The notes under the pieces were generated by a model. That model was not told where the DNA came from, ran no database searches, and worked only from the letters and a program-made list of their open reading frames with translations. DNA of 64,000 bases from Arcuatula senhousia (taxonomy: Eukaryota; Mollusca; Bivalvia; Mytilida; Mytilidae). Where the stretch lies: the NCBI GenBank assembly GCA_963971305.1, contig OZ020307.1, positions 62,121,702-62,185,701 of the forward strand, in the 5' to 3' direction. Within the stretch, counting starts at the first letter, position 1. Every line of letters begins with the position of its first letter. This document shows positions 12,402 through 23,982 of the stretch, one piece after another. The translations under genes were made by a program, and so were the position numbers.

Positions 12402-15400
12402 AAAATAACACGTTATTTAAATTTGTATACGCTTAAAACGAACGTGGCCATTAAAAGTAAGCCTCGCCTTTTGACGCCTTCGAAGAACTAATTTAGGACT
12501 AGCGTCTAGCTTTAGATAAAGATAGTTAAGGTCAAGGTCATGTGAGAGGTGATAAAATGACTTTAACCCACCACAAAGACTCAGTGCAACATCTGGAGTT
12601 GATTTACATACGAAGCAATGTGAAAAAATGACACAATTTCACAAAAGACATTCAATTATGAAAATGGGGTCAAAGTCACATTACATGGTTGTAGTTGTGT
12701 AGACTAAAATGGTCTGCCTCCAAATATTGGATAACTAGCTATTATATTATATATATATAATGCAAAGAGGCACCAATGGCGCATTCTGAAGCCAAACGTC
12801 GAAAAAAGCGAATGCAAAACCGGTCAACACAAAACAAAACACGCATGAACAAATAAGAAACACACAAACATCAACTGGCAATGGTGTCGTGGTCATTTGA
12901 CATTGTGTCAAAGTCGTATGGTCACTGTCATGGTCACATGACATGTTGTCAGATGCGTACACCATAACCCCAAGTATGTGAATACAGATAACTAATCTCG
13001 AACCCAAACTCATACTACCAAGGTAGTGAGTCTTGGAAAACACCTATTGATTTCTCGTAACCACTAGGAGGCGATCGTTATACCTTTTAACCTTTACCAC
13101 GTGTGTATATGACGTGTTTAGCATACAAGATTCATTTCAATCTGAAATGAACCAACTTTAAAAACTCAACGTTTCATTGGTCTTCCGTGGTTTTTGACAA
13201 CTGGTTCTGCAAAATCGAGAATCGGATTGGTCAAACGTGTATGGTTCTGTAATCAAGAATGTCCCAATTTTTAACTCCAATAAACATAAACAATTTCCAA
13301 AACCAGGTAGACGCCCGTGAGTACAATTTAACGATAAAACGAATTTTTTTATTGTTTACAAAACCAACTTGTGTTAAAAAATGTAAAATATGATGTCTTA
13401 TTATAAAATAAGAAATGATATGTTATAAGAGAACAACTCACATCAATTCGAGAAGTTATCTCGCTATTGTATTTGCATAAATTCATTGAACCATAGGCAC
13501 GGAATTCTGAACATACGGTTGAGTGATTTTCGTCAAACACTATGATAAAGCCTGAAAGTACTCCGAACGTACACATAACAAAAAAGGTAATGGGACTGTT
13601 CCAGACTCTTATCATCTATTGATAAGCGTCTGGGTGATCGAGACTAACAGATAACATATACCTAGATGTTTTTCACTTATTTCATTTTCAATCATTTTTG
13701 GTCCCATAAAACTAATTATCTAAGAGTTATCTTGATTTTCGCAACCAGGAAACATAAGACATGGTTTCAGTTGCATACACCATAACCCGGGAGTGTCAAT
13801 ATAGCAGATTGCAGATGCATAGCTATTAAACTTCTCACTTGATACATTTTCCAAACGTCTTACAAAGCGTTTTATGGTTCCAAAAAGTCTGCAGATCCGC
13901 TGTACTACGAAAATGGGGTTAGTTTCAAATGGAATTAGTTGCGTAGACAACATCCCTAACTGTCTATAAATATTAAATGCCTAGCTACTATACTTTTCAC
14001 TTAATTTAGTTTCTCAAAAGCCTGGCAAAGAGGTATTTTGGCCCGAAAAACCTCGAAGTTGACAGAGTCGTTGAACCATGAAAATGGCAAACGGCATGGA
14101 GTTAGTTGCGTAGACCATAACCCCCAACTGTCTGTATACTTTACCTAATATCAGATACCAAGCTATAATACTTGTCTAGTAATTGATTTTCCGCAAAAGC
14201 CTTACAATAAATTTACACCGCCGCCGACGACAGAAAGAAGTTGTCTTGCCTTTAGCGACTAAAGTCGCAGGCGAAACAAAAAATTTAGCTTCCCCAAATC
14301 GTTTTAAAGATAATAGGAGTTATAAATTTTGCAGGAAAAGTTTTTTTTCTGATTTATTAATAGGTTAGCATTACACTTTATTTAAGAGTAAAAACTTGTG
14401 GAAAAGCAAGATAGGTAAAATGTTGTAAATTAGCTCTTTATGACCAATTCAACTTTATCTAAAATAAAAGCGGGTCCATTGGCAAAAATATCACTATTTA
14501 AAAGGTACACCCCCCTTAACTACGAAAATGGTGGACAGTTTCAAAGAAGATACAACAACAATATGACGAATACATGACGATTAGATGTTTTGTTAGCAAG
14601 TTACTCAGTACAAATTACCTCCACAAATCGGGATAAAAAATTATTGTATGCACGTCAAGAGGATACATGTATACTACTCACACACTATTTCTAAATTATG
14701 CTCAAAAGTTACAGATCAGTTGCTTCCATAAACTTTGTGACGGGCTGACATACAGACACAAAGTGAAATCGAAAATGAAACAAATCGCAGACTTTCCTGT
14801 CATTTTCAGATGATTCTACTCATTTCTTCCTTTATAACACCCAATTGAAAATATGATTTGACTTCTTTGCCTTGTAAAGACATTAGATGTATCTAAAGTT
14901 TGAAGTATCATCATTTCATCACATTCTTAACGCTCAGTATACCATTATATTACCGTTTTATACTGATTAATTGACGCATCAACTGACAAAAAAGACATTA
15001 ACCAACTCATCAACAGACTTTAACCGTCAAATTTTTAATAAAAGGACGATTAACCATATCTAAAATATTTATATGTTAAAATTTTAATAACCAATAATTT
15101 AGCTAATAACTAACTGCACATTTTGGTACCAAATCTGTGATTTTTTTCTAAGAGACTAATCGATTTTTGGTGAAAACATGTTTTTTAGTCCTTCAAACTG
15201 CTGCTACTGTCTCTGCGCCTATTCGTTTTGTTACAAACTGTGATGGCTTTCTGTCTGTGGAATAATTGGAAATTATGCTGAAGTGAATATCATTTTGTCC
15301 TACACTTTTTGTTTTTTGATTGGATACTTATTTCATGTAAAAAATGGACGTTTTCCAGAGAATTTGTGAATTAAATTTCAATTTTACTCTCAACAGATCT

Positions 15401-15405
15401 ATTAC
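12402..15405. other. Interior of the 4.54-kb element, no gene recognised
   Basis: It contains several degenerate segments resembling one another (TAGTTGCGTAGAC.ATAACCC phrases near 12690, 13780 and 14100), consistent with an ancient internal repeat. Open frames are short and featureless. No DDE-type or RAG1-like motif was seen in any frame. Confidence 0.45.
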
Positions 15406-15494
15406 CGACTCCATCAACAGACTCATTTCCCATTTAACTGCATATACAGGTAAATCAACAGACTTTTTCCTCGATTAACCGACTGTCTGGCGTG
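15406..15494 (-). repeat. Right 89-bp terminal inverted repeat
   Basis: Exact reverse complement of 10952-11040, directly followed by the second AAAGA target duplication at 15495-15499. ATCAACAGACT motifs recur here and near 15005, mirroring the GTCTGTTGAT motifs of the left end. Confidence 0.9.
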
Positions 15495-15499
15495 AAAGA

Positions 15500-16439
15500 G
15501 CGTTAAACTGTTAACATTAGGAGGAAATAGATGGGATTTATTGTCAAATGAACACGTTAAAATCTCTTGGGAATTAACGTTCCGTGTCTGAATAGTTCTT
15601 TGATTTTGTGCATGGTTCTAGAACAGAAATCGTTCTATAATAAAATGTTAGAAAACTGCAATTATGTCCAACAGCTATAAATTCAAACCAATCACGCTAA
15701 ACAATCGGACGAGAGAATATCTTAAAAAGATTACTTTAAACAATAGCATAATATATTAAACACTGGGTTGTATTCTGATTAATAGTCTTGGCTACTACTG
15801 TATTTGACAGAAAATGGATTGAGGCTGCGACAAATTAAAGGAAAGATAACCTAAGAAATGTGCAAGGTAGGTAGTTTTTCTATTGCTTTTTACATCGTTT
15901 TTGGTGTCTTTTTTTTCTTTCAATGCACAATGTTTTGTTCCAAATTGACAATCTATGTATATTCATGTTAATTCCTAAAGTTTGAAATTGGTAACTTAAT
16001 TAAGATATCATCCCAATATGCATCGAAACACGGGTCTTATAATTCAGTGAATGATAGTTCTTTAATGTGCTGAACCTTAAATATAAACCAGATCAAAATA
16101 TAGAATTATGTGAAAGGTTTTTTTTCACTGTTTTAGCCCCGCCCCCCCCCCCACCACCACCCCCACCCCGACCCCCCCCCCCCCAAAAAAAAAGCACAAA
16201 TAAGGTCGGCGTCAGTAACTTGTCATATTATTATGAAATCTGAAAAATCAATTTTGGGTAAAACTGTCATTTTCAAACTTGTCCTTTGTATGGGGGCAAA
16301 TTGCAAGACGGAGTGGAGAAGCAAGAAGGCGTCAGGCTGTTTGGCTTTGTAGATTGTTTTGATTAGTAAGCATTGATTTTCAACAATTAATATAATCAGT
16401 ATAAGGATTTCGACCGACGAAATGAGTATCTACTCTTTA
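15500..16439. other. Non-coding stretch with a C-rich tract
   Basis: No coding signal. A run of nearly pure C with CCA interruptions followed by nine A (16137-16193) is the only notable feature and is prone to polymerase slippage. Confidence 0.45.
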
Positions 16440-18060
16440 AGCAATATGGGGTTAAATCTTCGCATGCTAAGAAAGAAAGAAAGCTCGACATTGAAGTTGA
16501 AAAAGCGGTGACCCCAGAATAAGGGCAGGTGTCTCAAAAAACTTGAAACGCGAGTTACTCATTCGAAATTAGTGCAAAAAAGACTCTTTACCATTTCAGC
16601 TCCAATTTAATAGACATTAAGTATTGTGTTTATTCATAGTCTTATTATCGTGTATTCAAGGATTTTTTGTATGTATACAAACTCTCAGCTCTATTCGTCA
16701 AAGTTGTCATATAAAATAAAAAATAAAAATATCATTTGCAAAGCAGTTTTAGTCTTTCAGTTTCATCTATTCTGTTTCTTTGTGTAGAAACTGTTCACCA
16801 TATAATAGCTTTTTTAAGTCTGTCACACAAACGTTCGTGACGGCTTCCTTTTGAAGATCATTTGCCTTCGTGGTTTGGAGAATTTCCTGATAGTCACGAG
16901 AACCTTGACAGAATGAGTAATGGGATTTAAACATGATATGATTTTGAAATTTTGAATTTGAAATGAGTTATATTTAATACATTACATAAGTGTTATATGG
17001 AACCGATGTGGTTAAATTGTTGTTTGTGGAGTATTTAATTGTTGTTTGTGGAGTATCATCTTTCGTGGGTTTTCTGTGAGACCATCAGTCACAAAAAAGA
17101 TATAAGTAGAACTAATTACGCCATTTTTACACAATGCCTCGCACTTTCATGACTTTTAATATCAATAATTCAAGGTTTTATTTTAAAACTGAATGACGAG
17201 ATCTTAATCATTGGCCATCGAGATGAAGGAGGATTTAATCATGATCGACATAGCTAATGAATTATAGAAAACTATTTGTGGGTGGATATCATCTGAAAGC
17301 AAATATCAAAACCATGGAGTGTAAGAAATTAAACTTCAATGGGGAATGATTGCTTCATTTTATATCCACAATTTGCACTTGGGGCAAAACAAGCCAGTTT
17401 AGATGTGGCTCAAGTCACGCAAGGCGGTTTTGCTGATTTGTTATTGTAGTCTGTTAAAATGTGCGTTTGTTAAAAAGATTTGGGTCAGATTTGTTTACAC
17501 ATAATCTTCAATAAAGCTCCTAAACTTTTATCCAAACGTTTGACTGAAGACAAACCCAAAGATAATTTTGCTAATATAGACCTCTTACATTTTCACAATG
17601 AACATACTTTTTATGGGACACAAGGCTGATTTTCTGATCATGAAAATCGATGAACCTCCAGAAAAGGCGGGTGTCTGAAACCTTGAGTCGTGAGACGTTC
17701 AAACCCGAAGTGCTGTCGCCACTAGGCTACGGCTTGCACTCTATATATAAATCTTGCTTTTAATAATTGTATGCATTAGTTTTACAAAGTTACTTTTGTC
17801 AACTTTACAGCTAAAGTTAATTGTCGTTGCTTAGTAATAAATTCTTTATTTGCAAATAAAACTTTTACTTGTCTTCTTCATAACGTTTATCACATATTGC
17901 TTTTAAGTCTGCAACATGAACGTTCGTGACGAATTTCTTTTGATAACAATTTGTTCTTTGTCTTTTGGTGAATTTCCTGATAGTTCCGTGAACAATCTTG
18001 ACGGAATGATAACAATTTTGTGATTTGATTTTCAAGAATTTTAAACAATAATGAGTTATA
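16440..18060. repeat. Two diverged copies of one dispersed repeat
   Basis: The blocks at 16500-16560 and 17655-17720 share GGTGTCT.AAA.CTTGA and a following ACGCGAG/TCGTGAG segment. The blocks at 16800-16940 and 17880-18030 share TTTTAAGTCTG, AACGTTCGTGACG and GAATTTCCTGATAGT. Order and spacing are kept (offset about 1.1 kb), so this is a diverged duplication or two insertions of one family. A short minus-strand open frame (VTNVHVADLK) is conserved between copies, but I do not recognise a protein. Confidence 0.55.
17670..17735 (-). repeat. tRNA-derived SINE-like head
   Basis: On the minus strand the sequence has an A-box-like TAGCCTAGTGG and, about 47 bases later, a B-box-like GGTTTCAGACACC. 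This spacing matches an internal RNA polymerase III promoter. A full cloverleaf is not formed, so this is not a functional tRNA gene. A tRNA-derived SINE is the likeliest reading. Confidence 0.4.
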
Positions 18061-18356
18061 GCGAGCACAGCTCGGAAGCGGGCACGAAGTGCCCGCTCGA
18101 GCGGAGAGCTCTACGGTATTTGTTCCCGCGAGAAATTTGCCTAATGCTGATATTGATTTTTCATGGTCCGGAAAGGCTCTCAAATTTTACAGGAACGGAG
18201 TCAATTTGAAAATAATTACCCATTTTGCTAGTCGCATTCCAAAAATTATCTATGTAATAATGTATAAAGAGAAAAATATTCTGATGACGATGAGTTGCTA
18301 CATTTATTTGTTGTAACCAAATTTAATCGATTTTTTCTTCTTGCTTTTCTATTTTA

Positions 18357-19838
18357 TGGCCCTGTCACACTATAACGTTTTAGCCAACGTGTGCCGACGT
18401 TTTAGAATATATTTTCAACACGCTGGTGTGCGTTGCGTAAGTTTAGTACACGTTCTGAACACGCTACAAACTCGTTAGCGAACGTCAGCGTGCGTTGGTG
18501 AACGTCGAGTGCGTCGCAAATTTTTCAACATGCTTAAAATTTCCGACGTTCGCCAACGTGTTAGAAATAAATTATTCGAACGCTAGGCATAATTTAGAAG
18601 GACGTTATACACACGCTTATGTACGCTATGTGGTCGTTGTGCGCACGTTGAAATGCGTTTGACGAACGCTAAGCTAAATGGAAATGAACGTGTCTAGCGA
18701 TAATGCAGCGCACGTCTAGCGTCAGTCTAACGACCAAGAAACCTATTCGACGTGTTTAAAACGTGTACAGAGCGCACAGAGCGTCATTGTAACGAACGGG
18801 TAGCGTATCAACCCCAGAATTTTTTATGTTAGAATGAGTTACAAGGGGGAAAGTCAATTTCAAAAGCTTCAAACACTAATTCAAACCTAAAAAAAAATCT
18901 TTTTACAAAAAACAATGAACAAAGCCAAAAAAAAATCTTGAATATAACGGAGATAACTTAGATGGTCTGGAATTTAAAGTAATTCTTGCAAATTAAATAT
19001 ACCTGTCACGTTTTTGGTGGACATTTTTTTTTTTGGTAGAAAAATACTCAAATACAACGAGTAACGACAGTCTAACTTCAATACTCATTTGAAATAATGT
19101 GTATTTTAAATATTCAATAAGCACACGCGTTTTTCTCTATTAAGGACATCCGTCATGCTGTCTGCGATCATTTAGGATTAGTCAAGTGCTATATAAAGGA
19201 TGCTAGGCAAAATCTACAGACCGGTATTTCTTACATGTATATACTCATTTGAGGTTTTGAGAGTTTGTTAACAAGCGCATACATTCCTCTCTGTATATTT
19301 TTGACATATCAAAATATAAAATCTGCACTATATTTTATTCTTTTAGACTGAGTGCAAAAATTATCACTATTGGTTAAAAAACGGCTTTAGAATAATTATA
19401 CATTCATATTACCAGAACGCTGATAACCAATATCTTTATATCGAAACTAAATTTCTATAATTATTAATTAATCCAGCAATACATTGAAGCCAGATAATAG
19501 ATCTATTTGGGCTATTGTGAAATGATACTAAAGGAAATAACAGAAATCCTAGGTCTCCCCACCGAGAGAAAAAAATATAAGTTAGACTAACGCTATGAAT
19601 GCGTTCTGCAGTCGTCACACATGCGCTAGGCAAACGTCAAATACGCCGGACAAACGCTATAGATAAGTTTTGAATAAGTTTGTCGTGCGTTGCAGGTAGT
19701 TAGTCTAACGCTTTGTGGTCGTTCACCGAGATATTTTTTGAAACTTTTTACAGCGACTGCCAACGTGTTCCAACGTTTTAGAAAATTATTCGAACGTTCG
19801 GCACACGTTGGCTAAAACGTTATAGTGTGACAGGGCCA
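18357..19838. mobile_element. Non-autonomous PIF/Harbinger-type element, 1.48 kb
   Basis: The ends are TGGCCCTGTCACACTATAAC and its reverse complement, with pairing continuing for about 40 bp. TTA flanks both sides (18354-18356 and 19839-19841), the 3-bp TWA-type duplication of PIF/Harbinger. No transposase frame is present. Several hundred bases at each end are packed with AACGT/ACGTT-type short repeats. The terminus shares CCTGTCACACTA with the coding Harbinger element at 52267-54594, suggesting related transposases. Confidence 0.88.
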
Positions 19839-20096
19839 TTACGTTCAATCGCCCCAAGCATCTTGTCCCAAATTGCACGTTCTAGAAAATGAACCAAAAC
19901 AAAAATAATTACGATGATTTCAAATCTTATTTGACTGCATCGATTCGAAATAAAATCTTTTTTTATTCGTTCATTAAACAATGTTAACAATGACACTAAT
20001 TAAACATGTTAACATTACATTTATTTTACAGAATTATGCTGTGCTCGCATTTAGGTAATGCCTATTTCATATTATAAATTATATTCGTGTGTGTCC

Positions 20097-20256
20097 CACA
20101 GGCGTTTGGGTCCAGGATTTTATTTTATTATAAATAACGTGTATATAAAATTTTTCATTTCGTCTATATACTGTTTCCACGTGGAAATAGTATATAGACG
20201 AAATGAATTTACACGTTTTTTATAATAAAATAAAATCCTGGACCCAAACGCCTGTG
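20097..20256. repeat. 160-bp palindrome centred on CCACGTGG
   Basis: The outer arms CACAGGCGTTTGGGTCCAGG and its complement pair, as do AATAAAATAAAATCC, ACACGTTTTTTAT (imperfectly) and CATTTCGTCTATATACT. The centre, CCACGTGG, is at 20177-20184. The outer arm resembles 61865-61905, where it adjoins a Penelope-like tail. Confidence 0.85.
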
Positions 20257-20584
20257 GATAGAAGCACGAACGCTCATTTGACTGATTAAACGCGAGACCG
20301 TTTTGCTTATATGGATCCATTGAATCCACTCTCCGCTTGTTGGTGAAAAAAGCCCGATATTACGAGCTGAAAATAGGTTAAAAAAGCCGAATAAGAGTAT
20401 GTGCCTTGCAACCTTGATACATGTCATGCCCGAACTTACAACAGTGTCGAACTCGACTTTCCAACTTTCGTTTTATAGAATCACCGCGCTTTGTGTTGAT
20501 CAATTGTCTTATTAATCCTTTTTTAAACTGTATTCTAAAAAACGACTTGTGTCGACTCGACAGCCTCTTTTAAGACTTTTCGAT

Positions 20585-20800
20585 GTACGCGTACACAACC
20601 TATACACAATAATCAACAATTTAAAAAATCCACAATTGAAAACAGCCAGAAGCCTTCAATGTGACCAGTGGTCGCTGCTCGTTGTTTTTCAATTGGCCCT
20701 GGATTAAAAATAAACTACATATGATTCAAGCCCAATCCTGAAGTGCAATGAAAGACCCTCTTCTTGATAAAAAAACAAAGAAAACCACTATGGATATGCA
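20585..20800 (-). repeat. Dispersed retroelement-associated repeat
   Basis: Closely similar to 61965-62160 in the same orientation. Shared blocks are TCCACAATTGAAAACAGCCAG, GCCTTCAATGTGACCAG, TTTTTCAATTGGCCC and GAAAGACCCTCTTCTTGA. The reverse complement also matches 32485-32590 downstream of another reverse transcriptase fragment, so it is probably the 3' untranslated end of a Penelope-like family. Confidence 0.7.
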
Positions 20801-21057
20801 TGTGTAAATCGCATTACTTAGATGATATACATTAATAAAACAACAAAATCAAACCAGCAAGTTATACCGTAGGCAAGCTTAGAAAAGGACATTCCCGCTT
20901 CAAATTGAACTCTTAAATAGAAATGTCAAAAAACCTCTCCTGGATGAATTCTGAGAGTTGTGAAACTTCATGAACATCACTATTTGATGTTATTCTTTCG
21001 TGTTATTTTATTAAGCCGTTTATGAGTTGCGCTTACTAGACAGACTAACGGATGTAC

Positions 21058-21058
21058 G

Positions 21059-21090
<32 letters not shown>

Positions 21091-21091
21091 G
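21058..21091 (+). repeat. (GACA)n microsatellite
   Basis: About eight uninterrupted GACA units. Confidence 0.9.
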
Positions 21092-22029
21092 GGTTATTCC
21101 TATATACCCCAAATTTTGTTTGTGGTGAGTTTTAAAAATGCCGTATCTTACCATTTAACTATAACAGGTTTGTTAAAAATATTATTAGATATTCTGCTGT
21201 AACTATAGAACGTTTTATCGCTAAACCAAACAGAAAAGACTATTTAGATAAATTATTCAAAGACCAAGAGAATTATTGGAATCTAAGCTAGTGATTTCCG
21301 ATCTGCCATAAAAGTACAAACTGTCTTAATGAAGTCTGAACGTGTAGGTGTGACTCTACCGTAATGTTGCTATCGATGCCTTCAATCAGAAAATGCCCAC
21401 AATCATTCAAATGACTTAACTTTTTATTCATTTCTGCTTTAATTTGTCTTTCTATGCCATTTGAGATTGATAATCCCCCCTTTTTGCTACCCTTAGTTGT
21501 AACTGTGTATGTGATAAAACATCTTACGTATTTCTTAAATTTTTAGAATTTTGACATCTTAATTCTTTCATCATAAGTCTTATTTTTGTCAACCTACATT
21601 TTATTGCCCTCTTGCTATGGTTTTATTGCTAATTTCTTTTGTTCATTTTTTTTTCTTTTAATCATCAGATCTTAATAGAAGAGAGATTAATAGGTACTAG
21701 AAAACAAATACGGTAATAAATTGGTTATTAAACTGCATTGTATTAAGCAAACAAGATTGGAAAAATGTGTCGATGTAGTTTTCCTAAAACATTTGAGCTG
21801 ATCTTGAGACGAAAAGTAGATTAATTGTTCATTTGGTAATTTGCAAAATTATAGTCTTGCATAAGTCGGTATAAAATGCAATCCTTTGAACAAATTCAGG
21901 TAAGATTTGTTTTCTTATTCAGACATTTTGATGAATATAAGGTTTTGTAAATTAAATTTTGGTAAAAGTCTTTTTGGGCCACGCATGTTATTGCATTTAT
22001 TTGTTTGTATTATTGATATGATTTTAGAA
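21092..22029. other. Non-coding stretch
   Basis: No recognisable gene. A short ATG-initiated frame of eight codons ending CAG|GTAAG at 21876-21899 is discussed among the findings. Confidence 0.4.
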
Positions 22030-22215
22030 GGAACCACTTACTTTTCAAGAGAAACACTGAGTTTACTTTCGTTGGATTAGGATTTAAGTTCGCGTCGTTG
22101 ATTTCTCTTGAGTTGTTTTTGTGTAGTGTGGTTTTGTGCTTTTTGTGCTGTTTTCATTCGTGTTTACTGGTTTTGTGGTGGCCTTTTTGGACTTTTTATA
22201 CTCGAATGCCTAATT
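22030..22215 (+). repeat. Penelope-like 3' tail fragment
   Basis: It matches the tail of the copies at 8650-8830 and 63190-63400: CACTTACTTTTC, GCGTCGTTGATTTCT, TTCATTCGTGTTTACTGGTT and GACTTTTTATACTCGAATGCC. Only the last 190 bases of the element are present. Confidence 0.65.
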
Positions 22216-22760
22216 GCTTCTTTGCTCCTTTAATGATCTTCTGTAAAAGCTTTTACAATATCATATTTAATTCTAAAATCCGTATAAACTTGCGTTTATT
22301 GTGTTTTAAAATTGGCCCTTTGAGTAACCATTTTTCTTTTTGTGTGTCCATTGACAAATTCCGGATTTAACAATGATCTATAGGACTTTCAATTTAGCTT
22401 GTTTCATCTTATTATATATAACAAATGTATATGACTGATTACTACAATATTATTTTTTTTAGTCTAGCCATTTCCAGGAGTTAGAATAATTGCCTTGATT
22501 TGTTGGACGTGCTATTTTTCTAAAATATTGTCAGAAAATGTTGTGTTTCTATGACAATATATAGCCATCAAATAATTACATTCTAATTTATAACGACAAT
22601 TTCTATTGTTTAATAATGCAGTTTTATTTCTCGATAAAACTCGCTAGCACGTGTCACCTTAACAACGACTTGCGCGGAGTAATTTAAAAAAAAAGATAAA
22701 CCATGCATTTCGTGCAATTTTCTGCGCAAACATTTAGTTTATTTTATCGGAATGTAATTA

Positions 22761-22909
22761 TATACATTGAATGCAATATTTTTGAGTTTTATTGGTGTGT
22801 AAAAGCGTGGACCTTTGCGCACATTTTCAACATGAACTTCATTGGAAATGTGCTTAGGTCCACGCTTTTACACACCAATAAAACTCAAAAATATTGCATT
22901 CAATGTATA
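22761..22909. repeat. 149-bp fold-back with arms of about 68 bp and an 11-base loop
   Basis: The left arm is 22761-22830 and the right arm 22842-22909. The outer 54 bp pair perfectly; the inner 15 contain a few mismatches (CTTTGCGCACATTTT against CTAAGCACATTTC). The loop is CATGAACTTCA. It is non-coding. The high arm identity means recent origin or selection. Confidence 0.9.
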
Positions 22910-23982
22910 AATATCAAATGTAATAACCCCTTCGTATATGTAGATGTTTAATCGCCTCTCTCTATTAAATTTGTTGTACTTTCCCCCCTCTGTATTAAGT
23001 GTATTTCTAACATCATCGAATTTAGAAAAAAAATAAAGTAGGTTAGGGTCTATATTTGTCATGATTATTGCAACTACTTCTATGTAGCAAATTTTGCAAA
23101 ATCAAAGACATCAGACTTCAAAACATGAATATTGACATGTAAATCAAGTTTTTTTTTTAAATTTGAATTTTGATACTTCTTTGGGTATATCAATGTTGTT
23201 GCTTACCATATCTTTAATTATTCATAAATTTAGGGATTTTTGGTGTGACTTAATTAAGAAATGACAGAATTGACATATATTTCATATCATTCTTTGGTTT
23301 TCAATTGTCATAAAATAGATCTATTTCTTAAAGACAAATTACAGAAACCCATTTGTCGTCGATAACACAATTTAATACTTGAATTCTTTTTCAAGATTTC
23401 CCAAAGATCCTTACAATGAACAGAATTGTCGGAACTTTTATATAATTTCCTTTTACACTTAGCCAAATGTAAAAATTAAAGTGATTTTTTTCCATCGGAA
23501 AACTTCTATAAAACATCTCTTTATTCACATAAAGGAGATGGAAACTTATGATTGTATTCAGGTAAGACTAGATATTACAAAACTAGTTTTCTGAGACAGT
23601 AACTTTCTTCTGCGTCATCGTTATTTCAAAGTCAGGAACATTGCGATCTTTAATTTCTCTAACCTTTGACCATTGTCTTTCTTTTTGGACATTTGAGATG
23701 CATCATTTAAAAAGTCTTTATTTTAAGTGTGGGAAATGTCTTTTTATTTAAAAATAATGAGAAGTTGAATAAGTGTAAGCGACACAGCTCACATAACAAG
23801 CGGTAATTTAGAAAAAAAAATAACCAGCCATTAGTCTTCAATGATGCAAATACGCGCTGCTCTCCGTTCTGCAATCAGACTATGATCTAACTAAATAAGC
23901 CACACTATTTTTTTTTTAAAGCAACCTAATTTAATACTAAAATAATCAAGAATTATATTTTCCTGAAAAAAATATTAAAATC
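22910..23982. other. Non-coding stretch
   Basis: No gene recognised. A second eight-codon frame ending CAG|GTAAG lies at 23538-23561, 30 bases downstream of a TATAAAA at 23506. Confidence 0.4.

Larger units (their letters stand above)
10952..15494. mobile_element. 4.54-kb DNA transposon-like element with perfect 89-bp terminal inverted repeats
   Basis: The termini are exact reverse complements over 89 bp (10952-11040 and 15406-15494) and begin CACGCCAGACAGTCGG. The element is flanked on both sides by AAAGA (10947-10951 and 15495-15499), a 5-bp target duplication. The interior has no open frame resembling a transposase, so it is non-autonomous or has lost its enzyme. Subterminal zones carry repeated GTCTGTTGAT motifs, in one orientation at the left end and mostly inverted at the right. 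A degraded Penelope-like tail (11660-11960) and a direct repeat (11950-12401) are nested inside. The CAC start and 5-bp duplication are features of Transib/ProtoRAG-type elements, but the rest of the terminus does not match the known heptamer, so superfamily is open. Confidence 0.85.

Noticed and set aside
10952..15494. Calling the element a ProtoRAG or Transib
   Set aside because: The CAC start and 5-bp duplication agree, but the heptamer beyond CAC, a nonamer and any RAG1/Transib protein are absent.
17655..17740. A genuine tRNA gene on the minus strand
   Set aside because: A- and B-box-like words exist, but acceptor, D, anticodon and T stems cannot all be formed. SINE-like is the better reading.
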